NCBI RefSeq assembly: GCF_040939455.1
Contig: NC_134116.1
Span: 45,709,400-45,773,399 of the forward strand
Reading direction: 5' to 3'
Source of the DNA: Microcebus murinus
Taxonomy: Eukaryota > Chordata > Mammalia > Primates > Cheirogaleidae
DNA: 64,000 nt
Shown here piece by piece: positions 24,201-34,419 of the stretch. Numbering within the stretch: the first letter of the stretch is position 1; each line of letters starts with the position of its first letter. The translations under genes and the position numbers were made by a program. The notes under the pieces were generated by a model. That model worked only from the letters and a program-made list of their open reading frames with translations. It was not told where the DNA came from and ran no database searches.

Positions 24201-24394
24201 TTTAACCTACTCTGAACAGACTCTGGGAGAAATATATTTTGTTGCTCAACAAAAGAATATGCTCTGTTTTATAGACATACACCCTCCAGTTAGAAATAGT
24301 TTAGATTTAGAATATAAAATGCCATAAAGGCTGTGATCTTTCTAGATAATCAATCTAAGTATATTTTGAAAAGTGCAAGTTTGATTGAATGGTA

Positions 24395-24580
24395 TAATGG
24401 AAAATATCTGGGCACAGGTGACTGAGAGAATTGACTGTAAACTCACCTACTATGTACTACCTGTGTGATTTGGGGCCAAATTACTTAACCGTGTCCTAAT
24501 TTAAAAACAATAATAAAAGTCTATCTTCTTGAATTGTGTTGAAAATTGAATACAACAACATGAGTATAATGGCAAGCTCA
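24395..24580 (+). repeat. MIR SINE fragment
   Basis: 'ctgtgtgatttggggccaaa' followed by 'ttacttaaccgtgtcctaat' and 'caataataaaagtctatctt' then 'tgaattgtgttgaaaattga' reproduces the order of the MIR core and tail (tRNA-derived fossil SINE). Diverged by roughly a quarter to a third by eye. Confidence 0.75.
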
Positions 24581-25079
24581 GTTATAGAAACTGCTGCTCC
24601 CTGTTTCCCTAGCTTCCTATTGGCTATAATCTCAATGAACAAGAACATCCTATCAAATTTCTAAAAGTAGTATTATTCCATCACTTTTATTACCTTCTGG
24701 ATGCTCATTTTTCCTATCTCCTTTTCATATTCTGTCAAATTCACATGCCTCTTGTTCTTTTCTCATTCCTTTTTCTCTAATGCTGTATAGAGTATTTAGC
24801 TGAAAGATCAGAAATTATTAACAATATGTATTAAGTAGGAAATCAATGTTGGATTTTAAAATTAAATTATATTAATGTAAATATACCATCCTGGCAAATG
24901 AGTTCAAACTTTTAAGTCTAAATTATGTAGTTTGTTCTCAGCATTGATCACAATGCACCGTGTGGCATTCATACCTAATAATGGCCTCTGCCTGTCTTGG
25001 ACAGTCTTTGTGCTGCAACAATTAACCTAGAAATTGTTATCATTGTTTACACAAACCATCAAGGAGGTGAGCAGATAAT

Positions 25080-25245
25080 AACATTTGCCTTTCTTATATA
25101 CAGAGCACTAATAAAGGCATTATTGGAAATTCCTACTAATCCTATGAGATAAGCAGGTATTATTTATAAATTGTTTGTTTGGAGTCATAAGTGACTTTCC
25201 CAAGGTCTTATAAATAGAAAGTGTTGTAAGTCATGACTGGAAGTC
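25080..25245 (-). repeat. MIR SINE fragment, minus strand
   Basis: Reading forward, 'tactaatcctatgagataag', 'caggtattatttataaattg', 'agtgactttcccaaggtctt' and 'ataaatagaaagtg' match the complement of the MIR core ('caacaaccctatgaggtagg ... taagtaacttgcccaaggtca'). Confidence 0.7.
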
Positions 25246-25554
25246 TTCTATTATATTGGGCTCATACCCACACAGGGAGGATTCTTTAAAAATCTTTCAC
25301 TGACAGGATCCAATAATTAATTTTATCCATGTGTTAAAATACTACCACCTACTGTTAATATAGAACAAATTTTTTTCTGCTGTGCTCATATTCATCTTAA
25401 AATAGAGTCTAGTAACTTTTAAAGGTTATTTGTGTGTGACATTCTCTATCTACTATACGCTGTAGTAAAGAAGCAATTCTGATCAAATATTAATACATGT
25501 GTATATCTGTGCTTCTTCTTCTTTTGTCTTTATCTTTTTTCCTTCTTTCTTTTT

Positions 25555-26145
25555 TAAGTAAAAATATTTAGTTGTAATGAAATACATATACCATAATATT
25601 TACCATCTTAACCATTTTAAGTGCGTAGTTCAGTAGCATTAAGTATATATAGTCATATTGTTGAACAACCAACCTCCAGAACTTTTCATCTTGCAAAATT
25701 GAAATCCTATACCTATTAAACAACAATTCCCCATTTATCCATCTACCCAGTCACTGGAAACTATCATTGTACTTTCTGTTTCTATGAGTTTGATTATTCT
25801 TTACACTTCACATAAATAGAATCATGAAGTATTTATCTTTTCATTACTGTCTTATTTAACTTAGCAAAATGACTTCAAAGATTCAATCATGTTGTAGCAT
25901 GTGTCAGAGTTTCTTTCATTTTCATAGCTGAATAATATTCCATTGTTATCTATGCCAGATTTCATTTATTCAGTCATCAACTGATGGACATTTAGGCTGT
26001 TTTCATCTTATAGCCATTCCAAATAATGCTGCTATGAACATGGATGTATGAATATAACTATCTCTATGAGATTCTACTTTCAATTTGTTGGGATGTATAC
26101 TTTAAAAGTGATTCTGCTAGGTTGTATGATAATTCCATTTTAAAA
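25555..26145 (-). mobile_element. Older L1 (L1MA/L1MB-like) 3' end, minus strand
   Basis: Reading forward, the complement of an old L1 3' end is clear: 'cagtagcattaagtatatat', 'tctccagaacttttcatctt' type phrase at 25675, 'ttccccatttatccatctac', 'gttgtagcatgtgtcagagt', 'gctgaataatattccattgt', 'ctgatggacatttaggctgt' and 'aataatgctgctatgaacat'. The tail lies at the left (about 25540). Only the ORF2 end and 3' UTR remain. It lies head to head with the younger plus-strand L1 that follows. Confidence 0.85.
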
Positions 26146-26159
26146 TTTAGCAAGGAAGA

Positions 26160-26960
26160 GCTAAAGGGCTAATAATGAGAATTTACAAAGAATTCAAGCA
26201 AATCTGCAAGAAAACATCAAATAACCTGATTAAAAATTTGGTAAAAGACTTGGAGAGAAGCTTTTCAAAAGAAGATAGACAAATGGCCAATAAACATATG
26301 AAAAAATGCATGCTCAATATCACTAATCAGTGAAATGAAAATTAAAACCACAATGATACATCACTTTACCTCAGTTAGAATGGCTTTTATTAAAATGTCC
26401 GAAAACAATAGATACTGGCATGGAAGCAGAGAGAAGGGAATATTGGTGGGACTGCAAATTAGTGCAACTTCTATGAAAAACAGTATGGAGATTTTTCAAA
26501 GAACTAAATGTAGACCTACCATTTGACCCAGCAATCCCACTACTGGATATTTACTCAAAGGAAAATAAAAATCATTTTATCAAAGAGACACCTGTACTGG
26601 AATGTTTATTACAGCACAATTCACAATTGCAAAGATATGGAATCAACCCAAATGCCCATTCATTTTTTAGTGGATTAACAAAATGTGGTATATGTATACT
26701 ATAGAATACTACTCAGCCATAAAACGCATGAATTAAGACCTTTTGCAAAGTGAGCACACATATGTATAGAGGGAAGAAAAATTCAGTTGAAATCAAGCAG
26801 GGGGGAAGAGGAGGAGGGGATTAGTGAAAGCCTACCTAATGGGTACAATGAACGCTATCTGGGTGATGTGCACACTTATAACTCTGACTCAATCATTACA
26901 AAAGTGATCCTTGTCACCATAAATATTTGTACCTCATAATATTTTGAATTAAAAAAGAAA
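26160..26960 (+). mobile_element. L1, plus strand, 5' truncated, end of ORF2 and 3' UTR
   Basis: It begins in ORF2 ('gagaatttacaaagaattca', 'gaagatagacaaatggccaa', 'gctcaatatcactaatcagt'), passes 'catttgacccagcaatccca' and 'gaatactactcagccataaa', and ends in a 3' UTR of the same type as at 1-123: 'gggtacaatgaacgctatct', 'cagagtcaca'-like 'ctctgactcaatcattacaa', and an A-rich tail near 26950. The ORF2 reading frame is broken by stops and small indels. No target duplication could be fixed. Confidence 0.9.
26335..26526 (+). pseudogene. Decayed L1 ORF2 C-terminal remnant
   Basis: A 63-codon frame includes '[20 protein letters not shown]', the counterpart of the block at 18000-18047 on the minus strand. 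A frameshift inside the frame separates it from the next ORF2 block, and the 'HCWWDCKL'-type segment is lost. No endonuclease or reverse transcriptase domain is present. Confidence 0.8.
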
Positions 26961-26964
26961 CATA

Positions 26965-29195
26965 ATTTGAGCAATAAAGAGAATATATTGACTCATGAAA
27001 TAACATAGCAAGGAAGACTTTATTCATGACTATTGCAATAGGGAAGAACGTTAAACTCTCTCTGATGAAACAAAAAGGGAGTGAGCTAATGGAAAAATAC
27101 TGGCGGACCTTAGCAGGGAGGTTGATCTATGAAATTAAGCCATCTGCATTTGCTAATGGTTGTTTATTCCAGTTAGGCTTCTACTCTACCACAGACTCTA
27201 TTTTTCTTAATGATTACATTTCATTAGAGATAGTTCCCAGGTCCTTAAGAAAGACATTCCTGGGATATAGAATATTTACATCCCAAAGGGGTCAAGAAAA
27301 AATTTACAATTGCACGTTTTCTAAAGCAGGTGCTCTAAGAAAAGGGAGGGCAGGAACCTAGAGTTGGGAAGGTACTTGGTGTAATGTTTAGTCAAGCTGA
27401 GAGGAATGTTAAGGCTGTCTTGGTAACAGTAGATATTTACTTTTCGGGACTACTAGATCTTTAGCAAAACTGTCAAATTTGTTCTTCACCACACTTTTCA
27501 CTGAAGTAATTTTGACTCAGTATGTGACAGAAATTCTTCTCAGAGAAGGCACTTCCACTGCTTTCTGGGGAAAGTTCATTTCCGATATTTTTGACAAATA
27601 AAATGTCATCCCCCAAAAGCTAGAAATAGACTTTTTTTTATAACATTCTGTCAACAATTTCCAATACCAGTCTTTCTATCAAAAGCATTTCTGACTGGAT
27701 CATTCCCAGCCTGCTCCACCATACGCCATGATCATTGCTAATTTAGGAAGAACCACTGTTACTTTCAAGTTCAGTCACTTTTAAGTGTTTAAATTCATAC
27801 ACCATGACTACATAGTTTCCCTCTATTCTCTGACCCATTTTAGAATTATTTATGTAACAAGAAACATAAAATAAAGTAACTTTTATTTTAAAAAAAGAAG
27901 TGGTATTATACTTTTCTAGGTAGTATGTTATTTTAAAGTCAAAGAGATTATTGAGAGTGCAGGAAACACTCTTTTCTATATCAAGAAGCTTGCATTTCAC
28001 TAAAGAAAAGAGAAATGGAGGAGGAGGACTTATATGTAATTCATACCAACTCAAAACCCCATTAAAAAAGAAAAAATGATGGGATATTAATTTTAAGTTA
28101 TAAAATAATTATGGAAAATAAAAGTGTGTAAGTACCAAGTGTCATGTCAAAGTGATACAGACAAACCTTTAAATATCCTCAATTTATACTAAATAAAGTG
28201 AATTAACAACTAAGTACAGTGTACAAGTTTAACCACCTATTCTTCTCAGATAACCATCAAAGTATCTACATACTTGCAGAAAAGGGCACAGATGTTCACC
28301 CTTAAAAACCTGTAATTAAGACACATTTATGCCTTGCAGATGCAGCCATTTCTAAAGACTAAGTACACTTGTAAACACACCAAACCAAAGTCTTTTTGAA
28401 CTTTCTTAGTTTTACTTTAACAAGAAAAACAAAACAAGAATCCGTATCGTGTAACTGTATGGAAGTTTAATTAATATAACATTTGTTCTTTTGCCATGTA
28501 GATTTTACAGGATGTGTTGAACTTAAATTCAAAATATTTCATATTTTTCAGACACTATTTCTGAAATTTACCAGGAAGATTTATGTCTTATGTCTTAAAC
28601 TTAGCAGTGTTACTGGTTTTAGCAAGCCCAATATAAATCAATATTTGAATGCTAAAAGGCATAAAAAAAAAAAACACCTATTGAAAGAGGGAGATTATCT
28701 TAAAATTTTGCATTGATAATATATTCAATAATTTGAACACATTTTGACTTAAAATTGTCTGCAAAATTCGAAAAACTAAATAATGCTGGCTGTATCCATT
28801 AGTGAAAGAAGCACAATCCTTTATACTTTCAAATCAATTTTTAGAATAAAATTTTAACTCATTTAGTAATGTTAAAGACATATAGAAAGTTCTCACTCTC
28901 TGTTCCAGAAAAGTTAAATTGTTATCTTTTAAGTAAACAGTTCATTGTTTTGCCTTCTGTTTTAAGCTAAATTTTACATACTTAATTTGGCTTCAAATAT
29001 TAAGTGTGGCATTTAAATTTCTTAATTTAAGTTGTAATTTAAATGTTCCATTTGTGTTTCAAAAATATATTTACATCTTGACTTCTTGAGTATGCGTTAA
29101 GAGATGTAGAATTTCATGATAACTTCTAAAGATCACATGGAAGTTGTGTACAAATAGGCTTCCTTTTTGTGTTATATACTGAAGGTGTTTTTTGT
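26965..29195. other. Unique DNA, no supported gene
   Basis: A 111-codon forward frame (27026-27361) lies here. Its product has no motif I recognise, no signal peptide or repeated domain, and the DNA around it has no clear splice sites; it may be chance or an unrecognised old insertion. Otherwise AT-rich complex DNA. Confidence 0.45.
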
Positions 29196-29199
29196 TTTT

Positions 29200-29500
29200 C
29201 ATTTTTTCTAAGACGATGGAGTTCTTGGAGTTATCTTTCTCAAATAAATTTTAGTATATTCTCTTTAACAATATCTCAATGGCTTCCTCTAGTCATCAAA
29301 ATATAGTCCAAAACACCTGAACAATGCATAATTCTCATAAATGGCCACTTGTTTTACTTTTCAGGTTATCTGCTATCATCCTCCCTTCAAAAATGTGGGA
29401 CTCTCTTGTTCCATGCAATGCTCCACGCTTGCCATCTTATGTCTTTGAACAGAGGCATGTGAAACCTTTATTTTTTTTCTACTGGCCATCTTTGAACCAG
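29200..29500 (+). repeat. L2-like fossil LINE fragment
   Basis: 'ttccatgcaatgctccacgc' followed by 'gtctttgaacagaggcatgt' and 'ctactggccatctttgaa' resembles the L2 3' region ('ccacgcctccatgcctttgcacatgct'). Diverged. Confidence 0.45.
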
Positions 29501-30305
29501 AATTTTTAAGTTTTGACATGATACTGCAATTTATCAGTCAAAAAAAAATTGTTTTAATGCTCCCTGGAGAGTGGCTCCTGAGTTTTAAGATTCAGCTTGT
29601 AGCTGCAATTTCAACACACTATTTGGAATTGAAGCAACACTTTGATTGACAAGGAAATGTATATTTATTTAAAATAATTGTTTTTTGACTTTCTTATATT
29701 GTAGCTTCTGTTCTATACTTATGCATACACAGTTTCTGTTTCATTTACCACTGTAAGCTTATTTTTATTTATTTTCAAGTAATTTTTAAGTGCCTCACCC
29801 TATTAATTATCTTTGGGAATGAATTTGAAGTGAATTAATTACACATTAGAAAAATAAAATGTTAGTTAAGGTGAAAGTAAAACAAAATGAATAAATGACC
29901 TACATAATATTTGTTTAATGTTGCTTTGGTTTGTATAGACATATGAATGATATATTAAAAATTAAATGTTGCACAAATAAATGTAATGAATTTAAAAAGT
30001 TACACTAGCACCAAAAATATGAAAATAAATTGTTAAATTTATGTGCAATATCCAAAATAGAAAATAAAATTATGATGAATGTTGAACCTTACTAAACATA
30101 ACCACAGTTGATGAGAATTGCTGGGATTTACTAGGCATGTAATAGTTGAGGTAAATTATAATAATAAATGATTGTGAGTTGTGCTGTTTCTACCATATAC
30201 TGTAAAATAACTCAGGTAAACTGAGCTAATTTAATATAATTACACACACCATCCAGGTACATAGAATCATGATGAAATCAATTATTTATTGATCTCTTGG
30301 TATTT
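29501..30305. other. Unique AT-rich DNA, no feature seen
   Basis: Very AT-rich with no gene or transposon recognised. Confidence 0.5.
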
Positions 30306-30410
30306 TTATCAGCTAATATTTGCAGGATGCTTACTATGTGTCTAGGAGTTTTATACACATTTAATCTAAGAACTATGAAATGTTCTAGGAGAAATTATTA
30401 AAAGTTTAAC
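30306..30410 (-). repeat. MIR-type fragment, minus strand
   Basis: Reading forward, 'cagctaatatttgcaggatg', 'cttactatgtgtctaggagt' and 'ttatacacatttaatctaag' match the complement of the MIR 3' half ('agctaacatttattgagcgc ... cttactatgtgccaggc ... ttacatgtattaactcattt'). Confidence 0.6.
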
Positions 30411-31150
30411 ACATTCCTCTGCCTCTAGGAATATGCAATTTAATGAGATAAATAATATACTTACATATAAGAATTTAAAAAATAGTTAGTATTAAAAAAT
30501 CTCATAGCTCACGACTAATTTTACAAACAACAAATGCCATTAGGAGGTTTTAAAAGAGAGATAAATCAATTAAGGCTAATGCTTTTAGAGGAAAGATGGA
30601 GTCTGGCTTAGGGAAGTTTGAAAGATTGTCATTGAAGAGATAAATAATAGAGATTCTTGAGAAAAGATTCCTTTAGTCAACAAATTTAAATAAACATGCA
30701 AAAAAATTATTTATGGAAATGATCTGTTGACATTAAGTAATAGATAAGCAGAATCAAAGAAAGATGATAATTAGGAAATATGCTTTCCAGTTCTGCAAAG
30801 GTCAATAATATAATAAAAATAGCATTTTTCGTAGGAAAAAAATTGTTTTTAACATGAACTAATGAAATTATAAGTAACCCTATAAATCATCTATATTTAA
30901 TCTGAAGTTCAAGGAAAAAATTATAGGTTTTCTTTGCCATTGTTTTGTCACAAATTTTGATTTGGCAAATCTTAGTATTAACAGAATTTGTTTGGAAGAA
31001 AGTTTTACTACATTTACATTTTAAATGATTGTGAAACATTTACAATAAATCACAAAGTGATACTTTCCAGATTTGCAAAAATTTTTGCTAATCTCTCATT
31101 ACTCCTATATAATTATGTGATTTCTATATCCTAATTATATCCATTTGTTT
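30411..31150. other. Unique AT-rich DNA, no feature seen
   Basis: No recognisable gene, RNA or transposon; a few oligo-A and oligo-T runs. Confidence 0.5.
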
Positions 31151-31154
31151 TATA

Positions 31155-31265
31155 ATAATTGATTAAATCATTATTGTATTCATTAAACATTATCTGTGAC
31201 CTTACTATTTATCAAGCAATGTGTCGGGCACTGGGATGCAAAAATGAACAAATTTGTCACTGCAA
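31155..31265 (+). repeat. Possible L2-like fossil fragment
   Basis: 'attgtattcattaaacatta' followed by 'caatgtgtcgggcactggga' and 'tgcaaaaatgaacaaatttg' follows the usual 'attcattcaacaaatattta ... tgtgccaggcactgggga ... atgaacaaa' order. Short and diverged. Confidence 0.5.
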
Positions 31266-31887
31266 ACAGAAAAATACAGGCTTTTCTAATTATTTAATTG
31301 AAATGGACTACAAATTATTTGTACTTGCATCTATACACCTAAAAAATGTCACTTGATAACATCTGTATATTTTTCAACTTAACAAGTCTATCTCTTCCCA
31401 ACCATCTCTACCAATGTGCAAGAAAGACAAAATAAATATACACAAATGATTAAGGCACAACACAGTGGTCACACTTTTAAAGGAATACAAGTAACTCCTA
31501 ATCTTAAGGGATATGTTTCTGTTTCTAGTACTCTAATTCTGACATGGAATGGAAGTCTCATTTTTCACAGCTGCTCAGCTTTTCCTGACTTGAGGTAGCT
31601 AGTGACAATATGCCAGTTGAAACAACATTTGCACATGTTGACAAGTGTCTAAGGGAGAGAACCAACTGTTTCAAATACACCAAAATGAGTCACAAGCAAC
31701 TGTCAGGCGACCATGTTCTCCAGAGGTGCCACATCACTTGGACTACAAGAGCCATTCATTAGATGACATTTCTCCAAGAGAGAACCTTGTCATTCTGTTC
31801 CATGCCTGCTGTAGGGGCTTTACTTTTGCCATGTGATGACCCAGAAAATAGTGTGTAGAATGGTACTGAACAAGTGTAAGAGAAAGC
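31266..31887. other. Unique DNA, no gene seen
   Basis: Complex sequence; open frames of about 60 codons without recognisable products. Confidence 0.45.
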
Positions 31888-32068
31888 TGTATTTTAACCC
31901 CAAGTACATACATAGAAAAGAAAGGAAATTAACTTCATTTGTGTTACTTTTTTTCATGACGCCGCAGGCAAGGGCAATGTTTCAAAGGGCAGTCCTAATA
32001 AAAAGCCGTTCTGAGGATGCACCCATCCTTTGTGGAATACAGTGCTGCAGAATTAAGGGAATGGAAGT
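31888..32068 (+). repeat. Unassigned repeated segment, copy A
   Basis: This segment is clearly related to 34207-34378, in the same orientation. Both begin 'agctgtattttaacc', share 'ttcatttgtgtt', 'taataaaa(a)gcc', 'ctgaggatgcacccatc' against 'ctgaggttgcatccatc', and end 'atacagtgctgcagaattaa'. Identity looks about 75-80% by eye with a few indels. Flanks on both sides do not match. I do not recognise the family. It could be two copies of an old interspersed repeat or a local duplication. Confidence 0.75.
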
Positions 32069-33334
32069 TTGTGAGAAATATCACCTGAGCCTTTCTCTGG
32101 TTTTGAATTTGTTAGCATCAGGGTCTCTATTTGACTTGAGTCCTCAATTTCCACTGGCAGTTATGCAATTATGTTCTCTCCTGTTTTCAGCATAATCTTT
32201 GCATCTACTCTGCAGAAAATGCAAAAAAAAAAATCAATCTGCACCTCGTGTATTTGAAGGATGTAGCAGTATTTATTTTCTCTCCAAGGTTTTCTTTTTT
32301 ATATAGGGATCATTTTTTGTCCTTCTTTAATCTACAGTGGGGTTTCACTCTCTTTTTTCCCCATCTTTTGTGTATACTGGTAATATATTTCTAGCTGTCA
32401 GAAAATTAGGCAATTTAATGCAGTGGGTAGAAAGGAGATAATCCTAATCATTTCCACACATATCCTAAGTGCATTAGTTCTGTAAAGAAGAATTAAAAAA
32501 AATAAATAAACTTACTGCTGCATAAGATCATGCTTCAGAGAGTTGCTTAAATGAAACCCTCATTTTCTGTATAAACATCTTAAACATTCACCAGTTATGG
32601 TCAGTATAAAGTTGCAATGATGAAGGACTTGCTGAGGTTTTGATTCATCATACAGTCAATCACAATTAAAGATTTAGGGTCTCCTCCTCCCTCCAGATCC
32701 ATGGATAAATGTATCTGGATATTTATAGACAATCAAATCGAGGATAGTTTATCAAATATAATATCACTGTATGAATATTCATTTAACTAAAATAATCACA
32801 AACAATAAAAAAAGAAAAAAAGAGAGAGAAAAAATAAACATTGTTTCTTTAGAAACTGAAAAAGTATTATAGTACACCCAACATTGTTTTGCCAGATCCC
32901 AGTGTCTGTTCATGGAGATATGTATACACTGACTTGGGGAAAAGTATGCATTATGCACAAATGGAATATGTTGACATGTATGAATATAGTCGCTCATATT
33001 TAAGTACATTTTCTCATATGAAATTTAGTAAAAGCTGATCTCTGCCATCCTGATTTTACATATTTTGGCTATAGAATTTTCTGTATAGTTGGTTTTGTGT
33101 CTACATAATAAGCAAAAAAGACTGAATTGGAAGAATATTCTGCATTATTTTCCCTTAAACTTTCAGTTTATGCCCTTTGTGGTAAACTCCCCAAAAGTAT
33201 TATTTTAATATCAAACTTTTAGCTTATAAATTTCCTTATTATTATTACATGGTTTATCTTTTCATTTTCATCAACCCTAATACATATAGTTCTCCAATGA
33301 TTTTTAGCTAATGCTTAAGCTAGATAGTCTAGTG
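32069..33334. other. Unique DNA, no feature seen
   Basis: Complex AT-rich DNA with an A/G-rich patch at 32805-32835. No gene or transposon recognised. Confidence 0.5.
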
Positions 33335-33809
33335 CAGTTGTCCCCAACATTTTTGGCACCAGAGACTGGTTTCATGGAAGACAATTTTTTCATGGACAAG
33401 GACAGGGGCTGGTTTCAGGATGTTTCAAGTGCATTACATTTATTATGAAGTCAAACCTCTCTGCTAATGATAATCTGTATTTGCAGCCACTCCCCAATGC
33501 TAGCTAGCACTACCACTTCAGCTCCACCTTAAATCATCAGGCATTAGATTCTCATAAAGAGTGTGCAACCTAGATCACCCACATGCACAGTTTACAGTGG
33601 AGTTCGCAATCCTATGAGAATCTAATTCTGCCTCTTATCTGATGGGAGGTGGAGCTTATGAGGTGATGTGAGTGATGGGAAGCAGCTGTAGATACAGATG
33701 AAGCTTTACTCTCTCACCTGCAGCTCACCTCCTACTGTGTGGCCCAGTTCCTATTAATAGCAGGCCATGGCCCGGTACTGATCTATGGCCTGTGAGTTGG
33801 GGACCGCAA
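33335..33809 (+). mobile_element. MER1-type non-autonomous hAT (Charlie group) element
   Basis: The left end 'cagttgtccccaacattttt' and right end 'gttggggaccgcaa' are a decayed version of the MER1 terminal inverted repeat (CAGTGGTCCCCAACC). Internal MER1 phrases are present in order: 'gtttcatggaagacaatttt', 'ggtttcaggatgtttcaagt', 'catcaggcattagattctca', 'gagaatctaattctgcctct', 'gtagatacagatgaagcttt', 'ctcacctcctactgtgtggc'. Flanks 'gtctagtg' (33327-33334) and 'ttctggtg' (33810-33817) agree at 6 of 8 positions and are probably the old duplication. No coding capacity. Confidence 0.9.
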
Positions 33810-33817
33810 TTCTGGTG

Positions 33818-34206
33818 AACAATCTTAATCTTGATTCATTTTTTTTTTTTTACCAAAGAACTTAAAAGGTATGAGAAAATATATTGCATTTTAATTTAGC
33901 TAATAAGGAAATATTAAAGATCTGCTAAAATGATGATAAATAAAATAAATCTAAAAGAAGTTTGGATTTTTTAGTCACACAGAGAATCACAAAAAAGAAG
34001 AATGTTTACCCAGTAGTCTCTCTCATAAATAAAGAGATAGGTAAGCTACATGAAATATGTGTCTTGTGCAAAATGTTGCTAATAGTCATTCGCAAGAGCT
34101 GCAAGTAGAACATAACATGGTGGTCCTTTTCCTACACGTTGTGTCATAACTGTTTGGTCTTGATCAGTTTCCAAGATCATATACACACCCCTGCCATGTA
34201 TGGAGA
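33818..34206. other. Unique DNA, no feature seen
   Basis: A T11 run directly right of the MER1 element, then ordinary AT-rich sequence. Confidence 0.5.
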
Positions 34207-34378
34207 GAGCTGTATTTTAACCACAACTGTGTGCATATGAAAGGAAAGAAATTAGTTCATTTGTGTTTTCTTCATGCCAAAGTAAGGGACAATGCTCCAA
34301 AAGGAAAGCCATAATAAAAGCCATCACTGAGGTTGCATCCATCATTCTGATATACAGTGCTGCAGAATTAAAAGAAGA
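34207..34378 (+). repeat. Unassigned repeated segment, copy B
   Basis: The partner of 31888-32068, same orientation, about 2.3 kb downstream. Shared blocks are 'agctgtattttaacc', 'ttcatttgtgtt', 'tcttcatgcc' against 'tttcatgacgcc', 'aataaaagcc' and 'atacagtgctgcagaattaa'. A MER1 element lies between the copies but is not part of either. Confidence 0.75.
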
Positions 34379-34397
34379 AGGGGTGTAGGGATGGGGG

Positions 34398-34417
34398 GAG
34401 AGAGAGAGATAGAGAAA
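34398..34417. repeat. Short (GA)n tract
   Basis: G-run followed by about seven GA units with one interruption. Confidence 0.8.
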
Positions 34418-34419
34418 TT

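Noticed and set aside
25555..26960. A twin-priming (5'-inverted) single L1 insertion
   Set aside because: Both halves contain their own L1 3' UTR and tail and differ in apparent age, so they are two separate insertions placed head to head rather than one inverted insertion.
31833..32195. A 120-codon gene spanning the repeated segment
   Set aside because: The second copy of the segment at 34207-34378 does not keep the frame, so coding constraint is unlikely.
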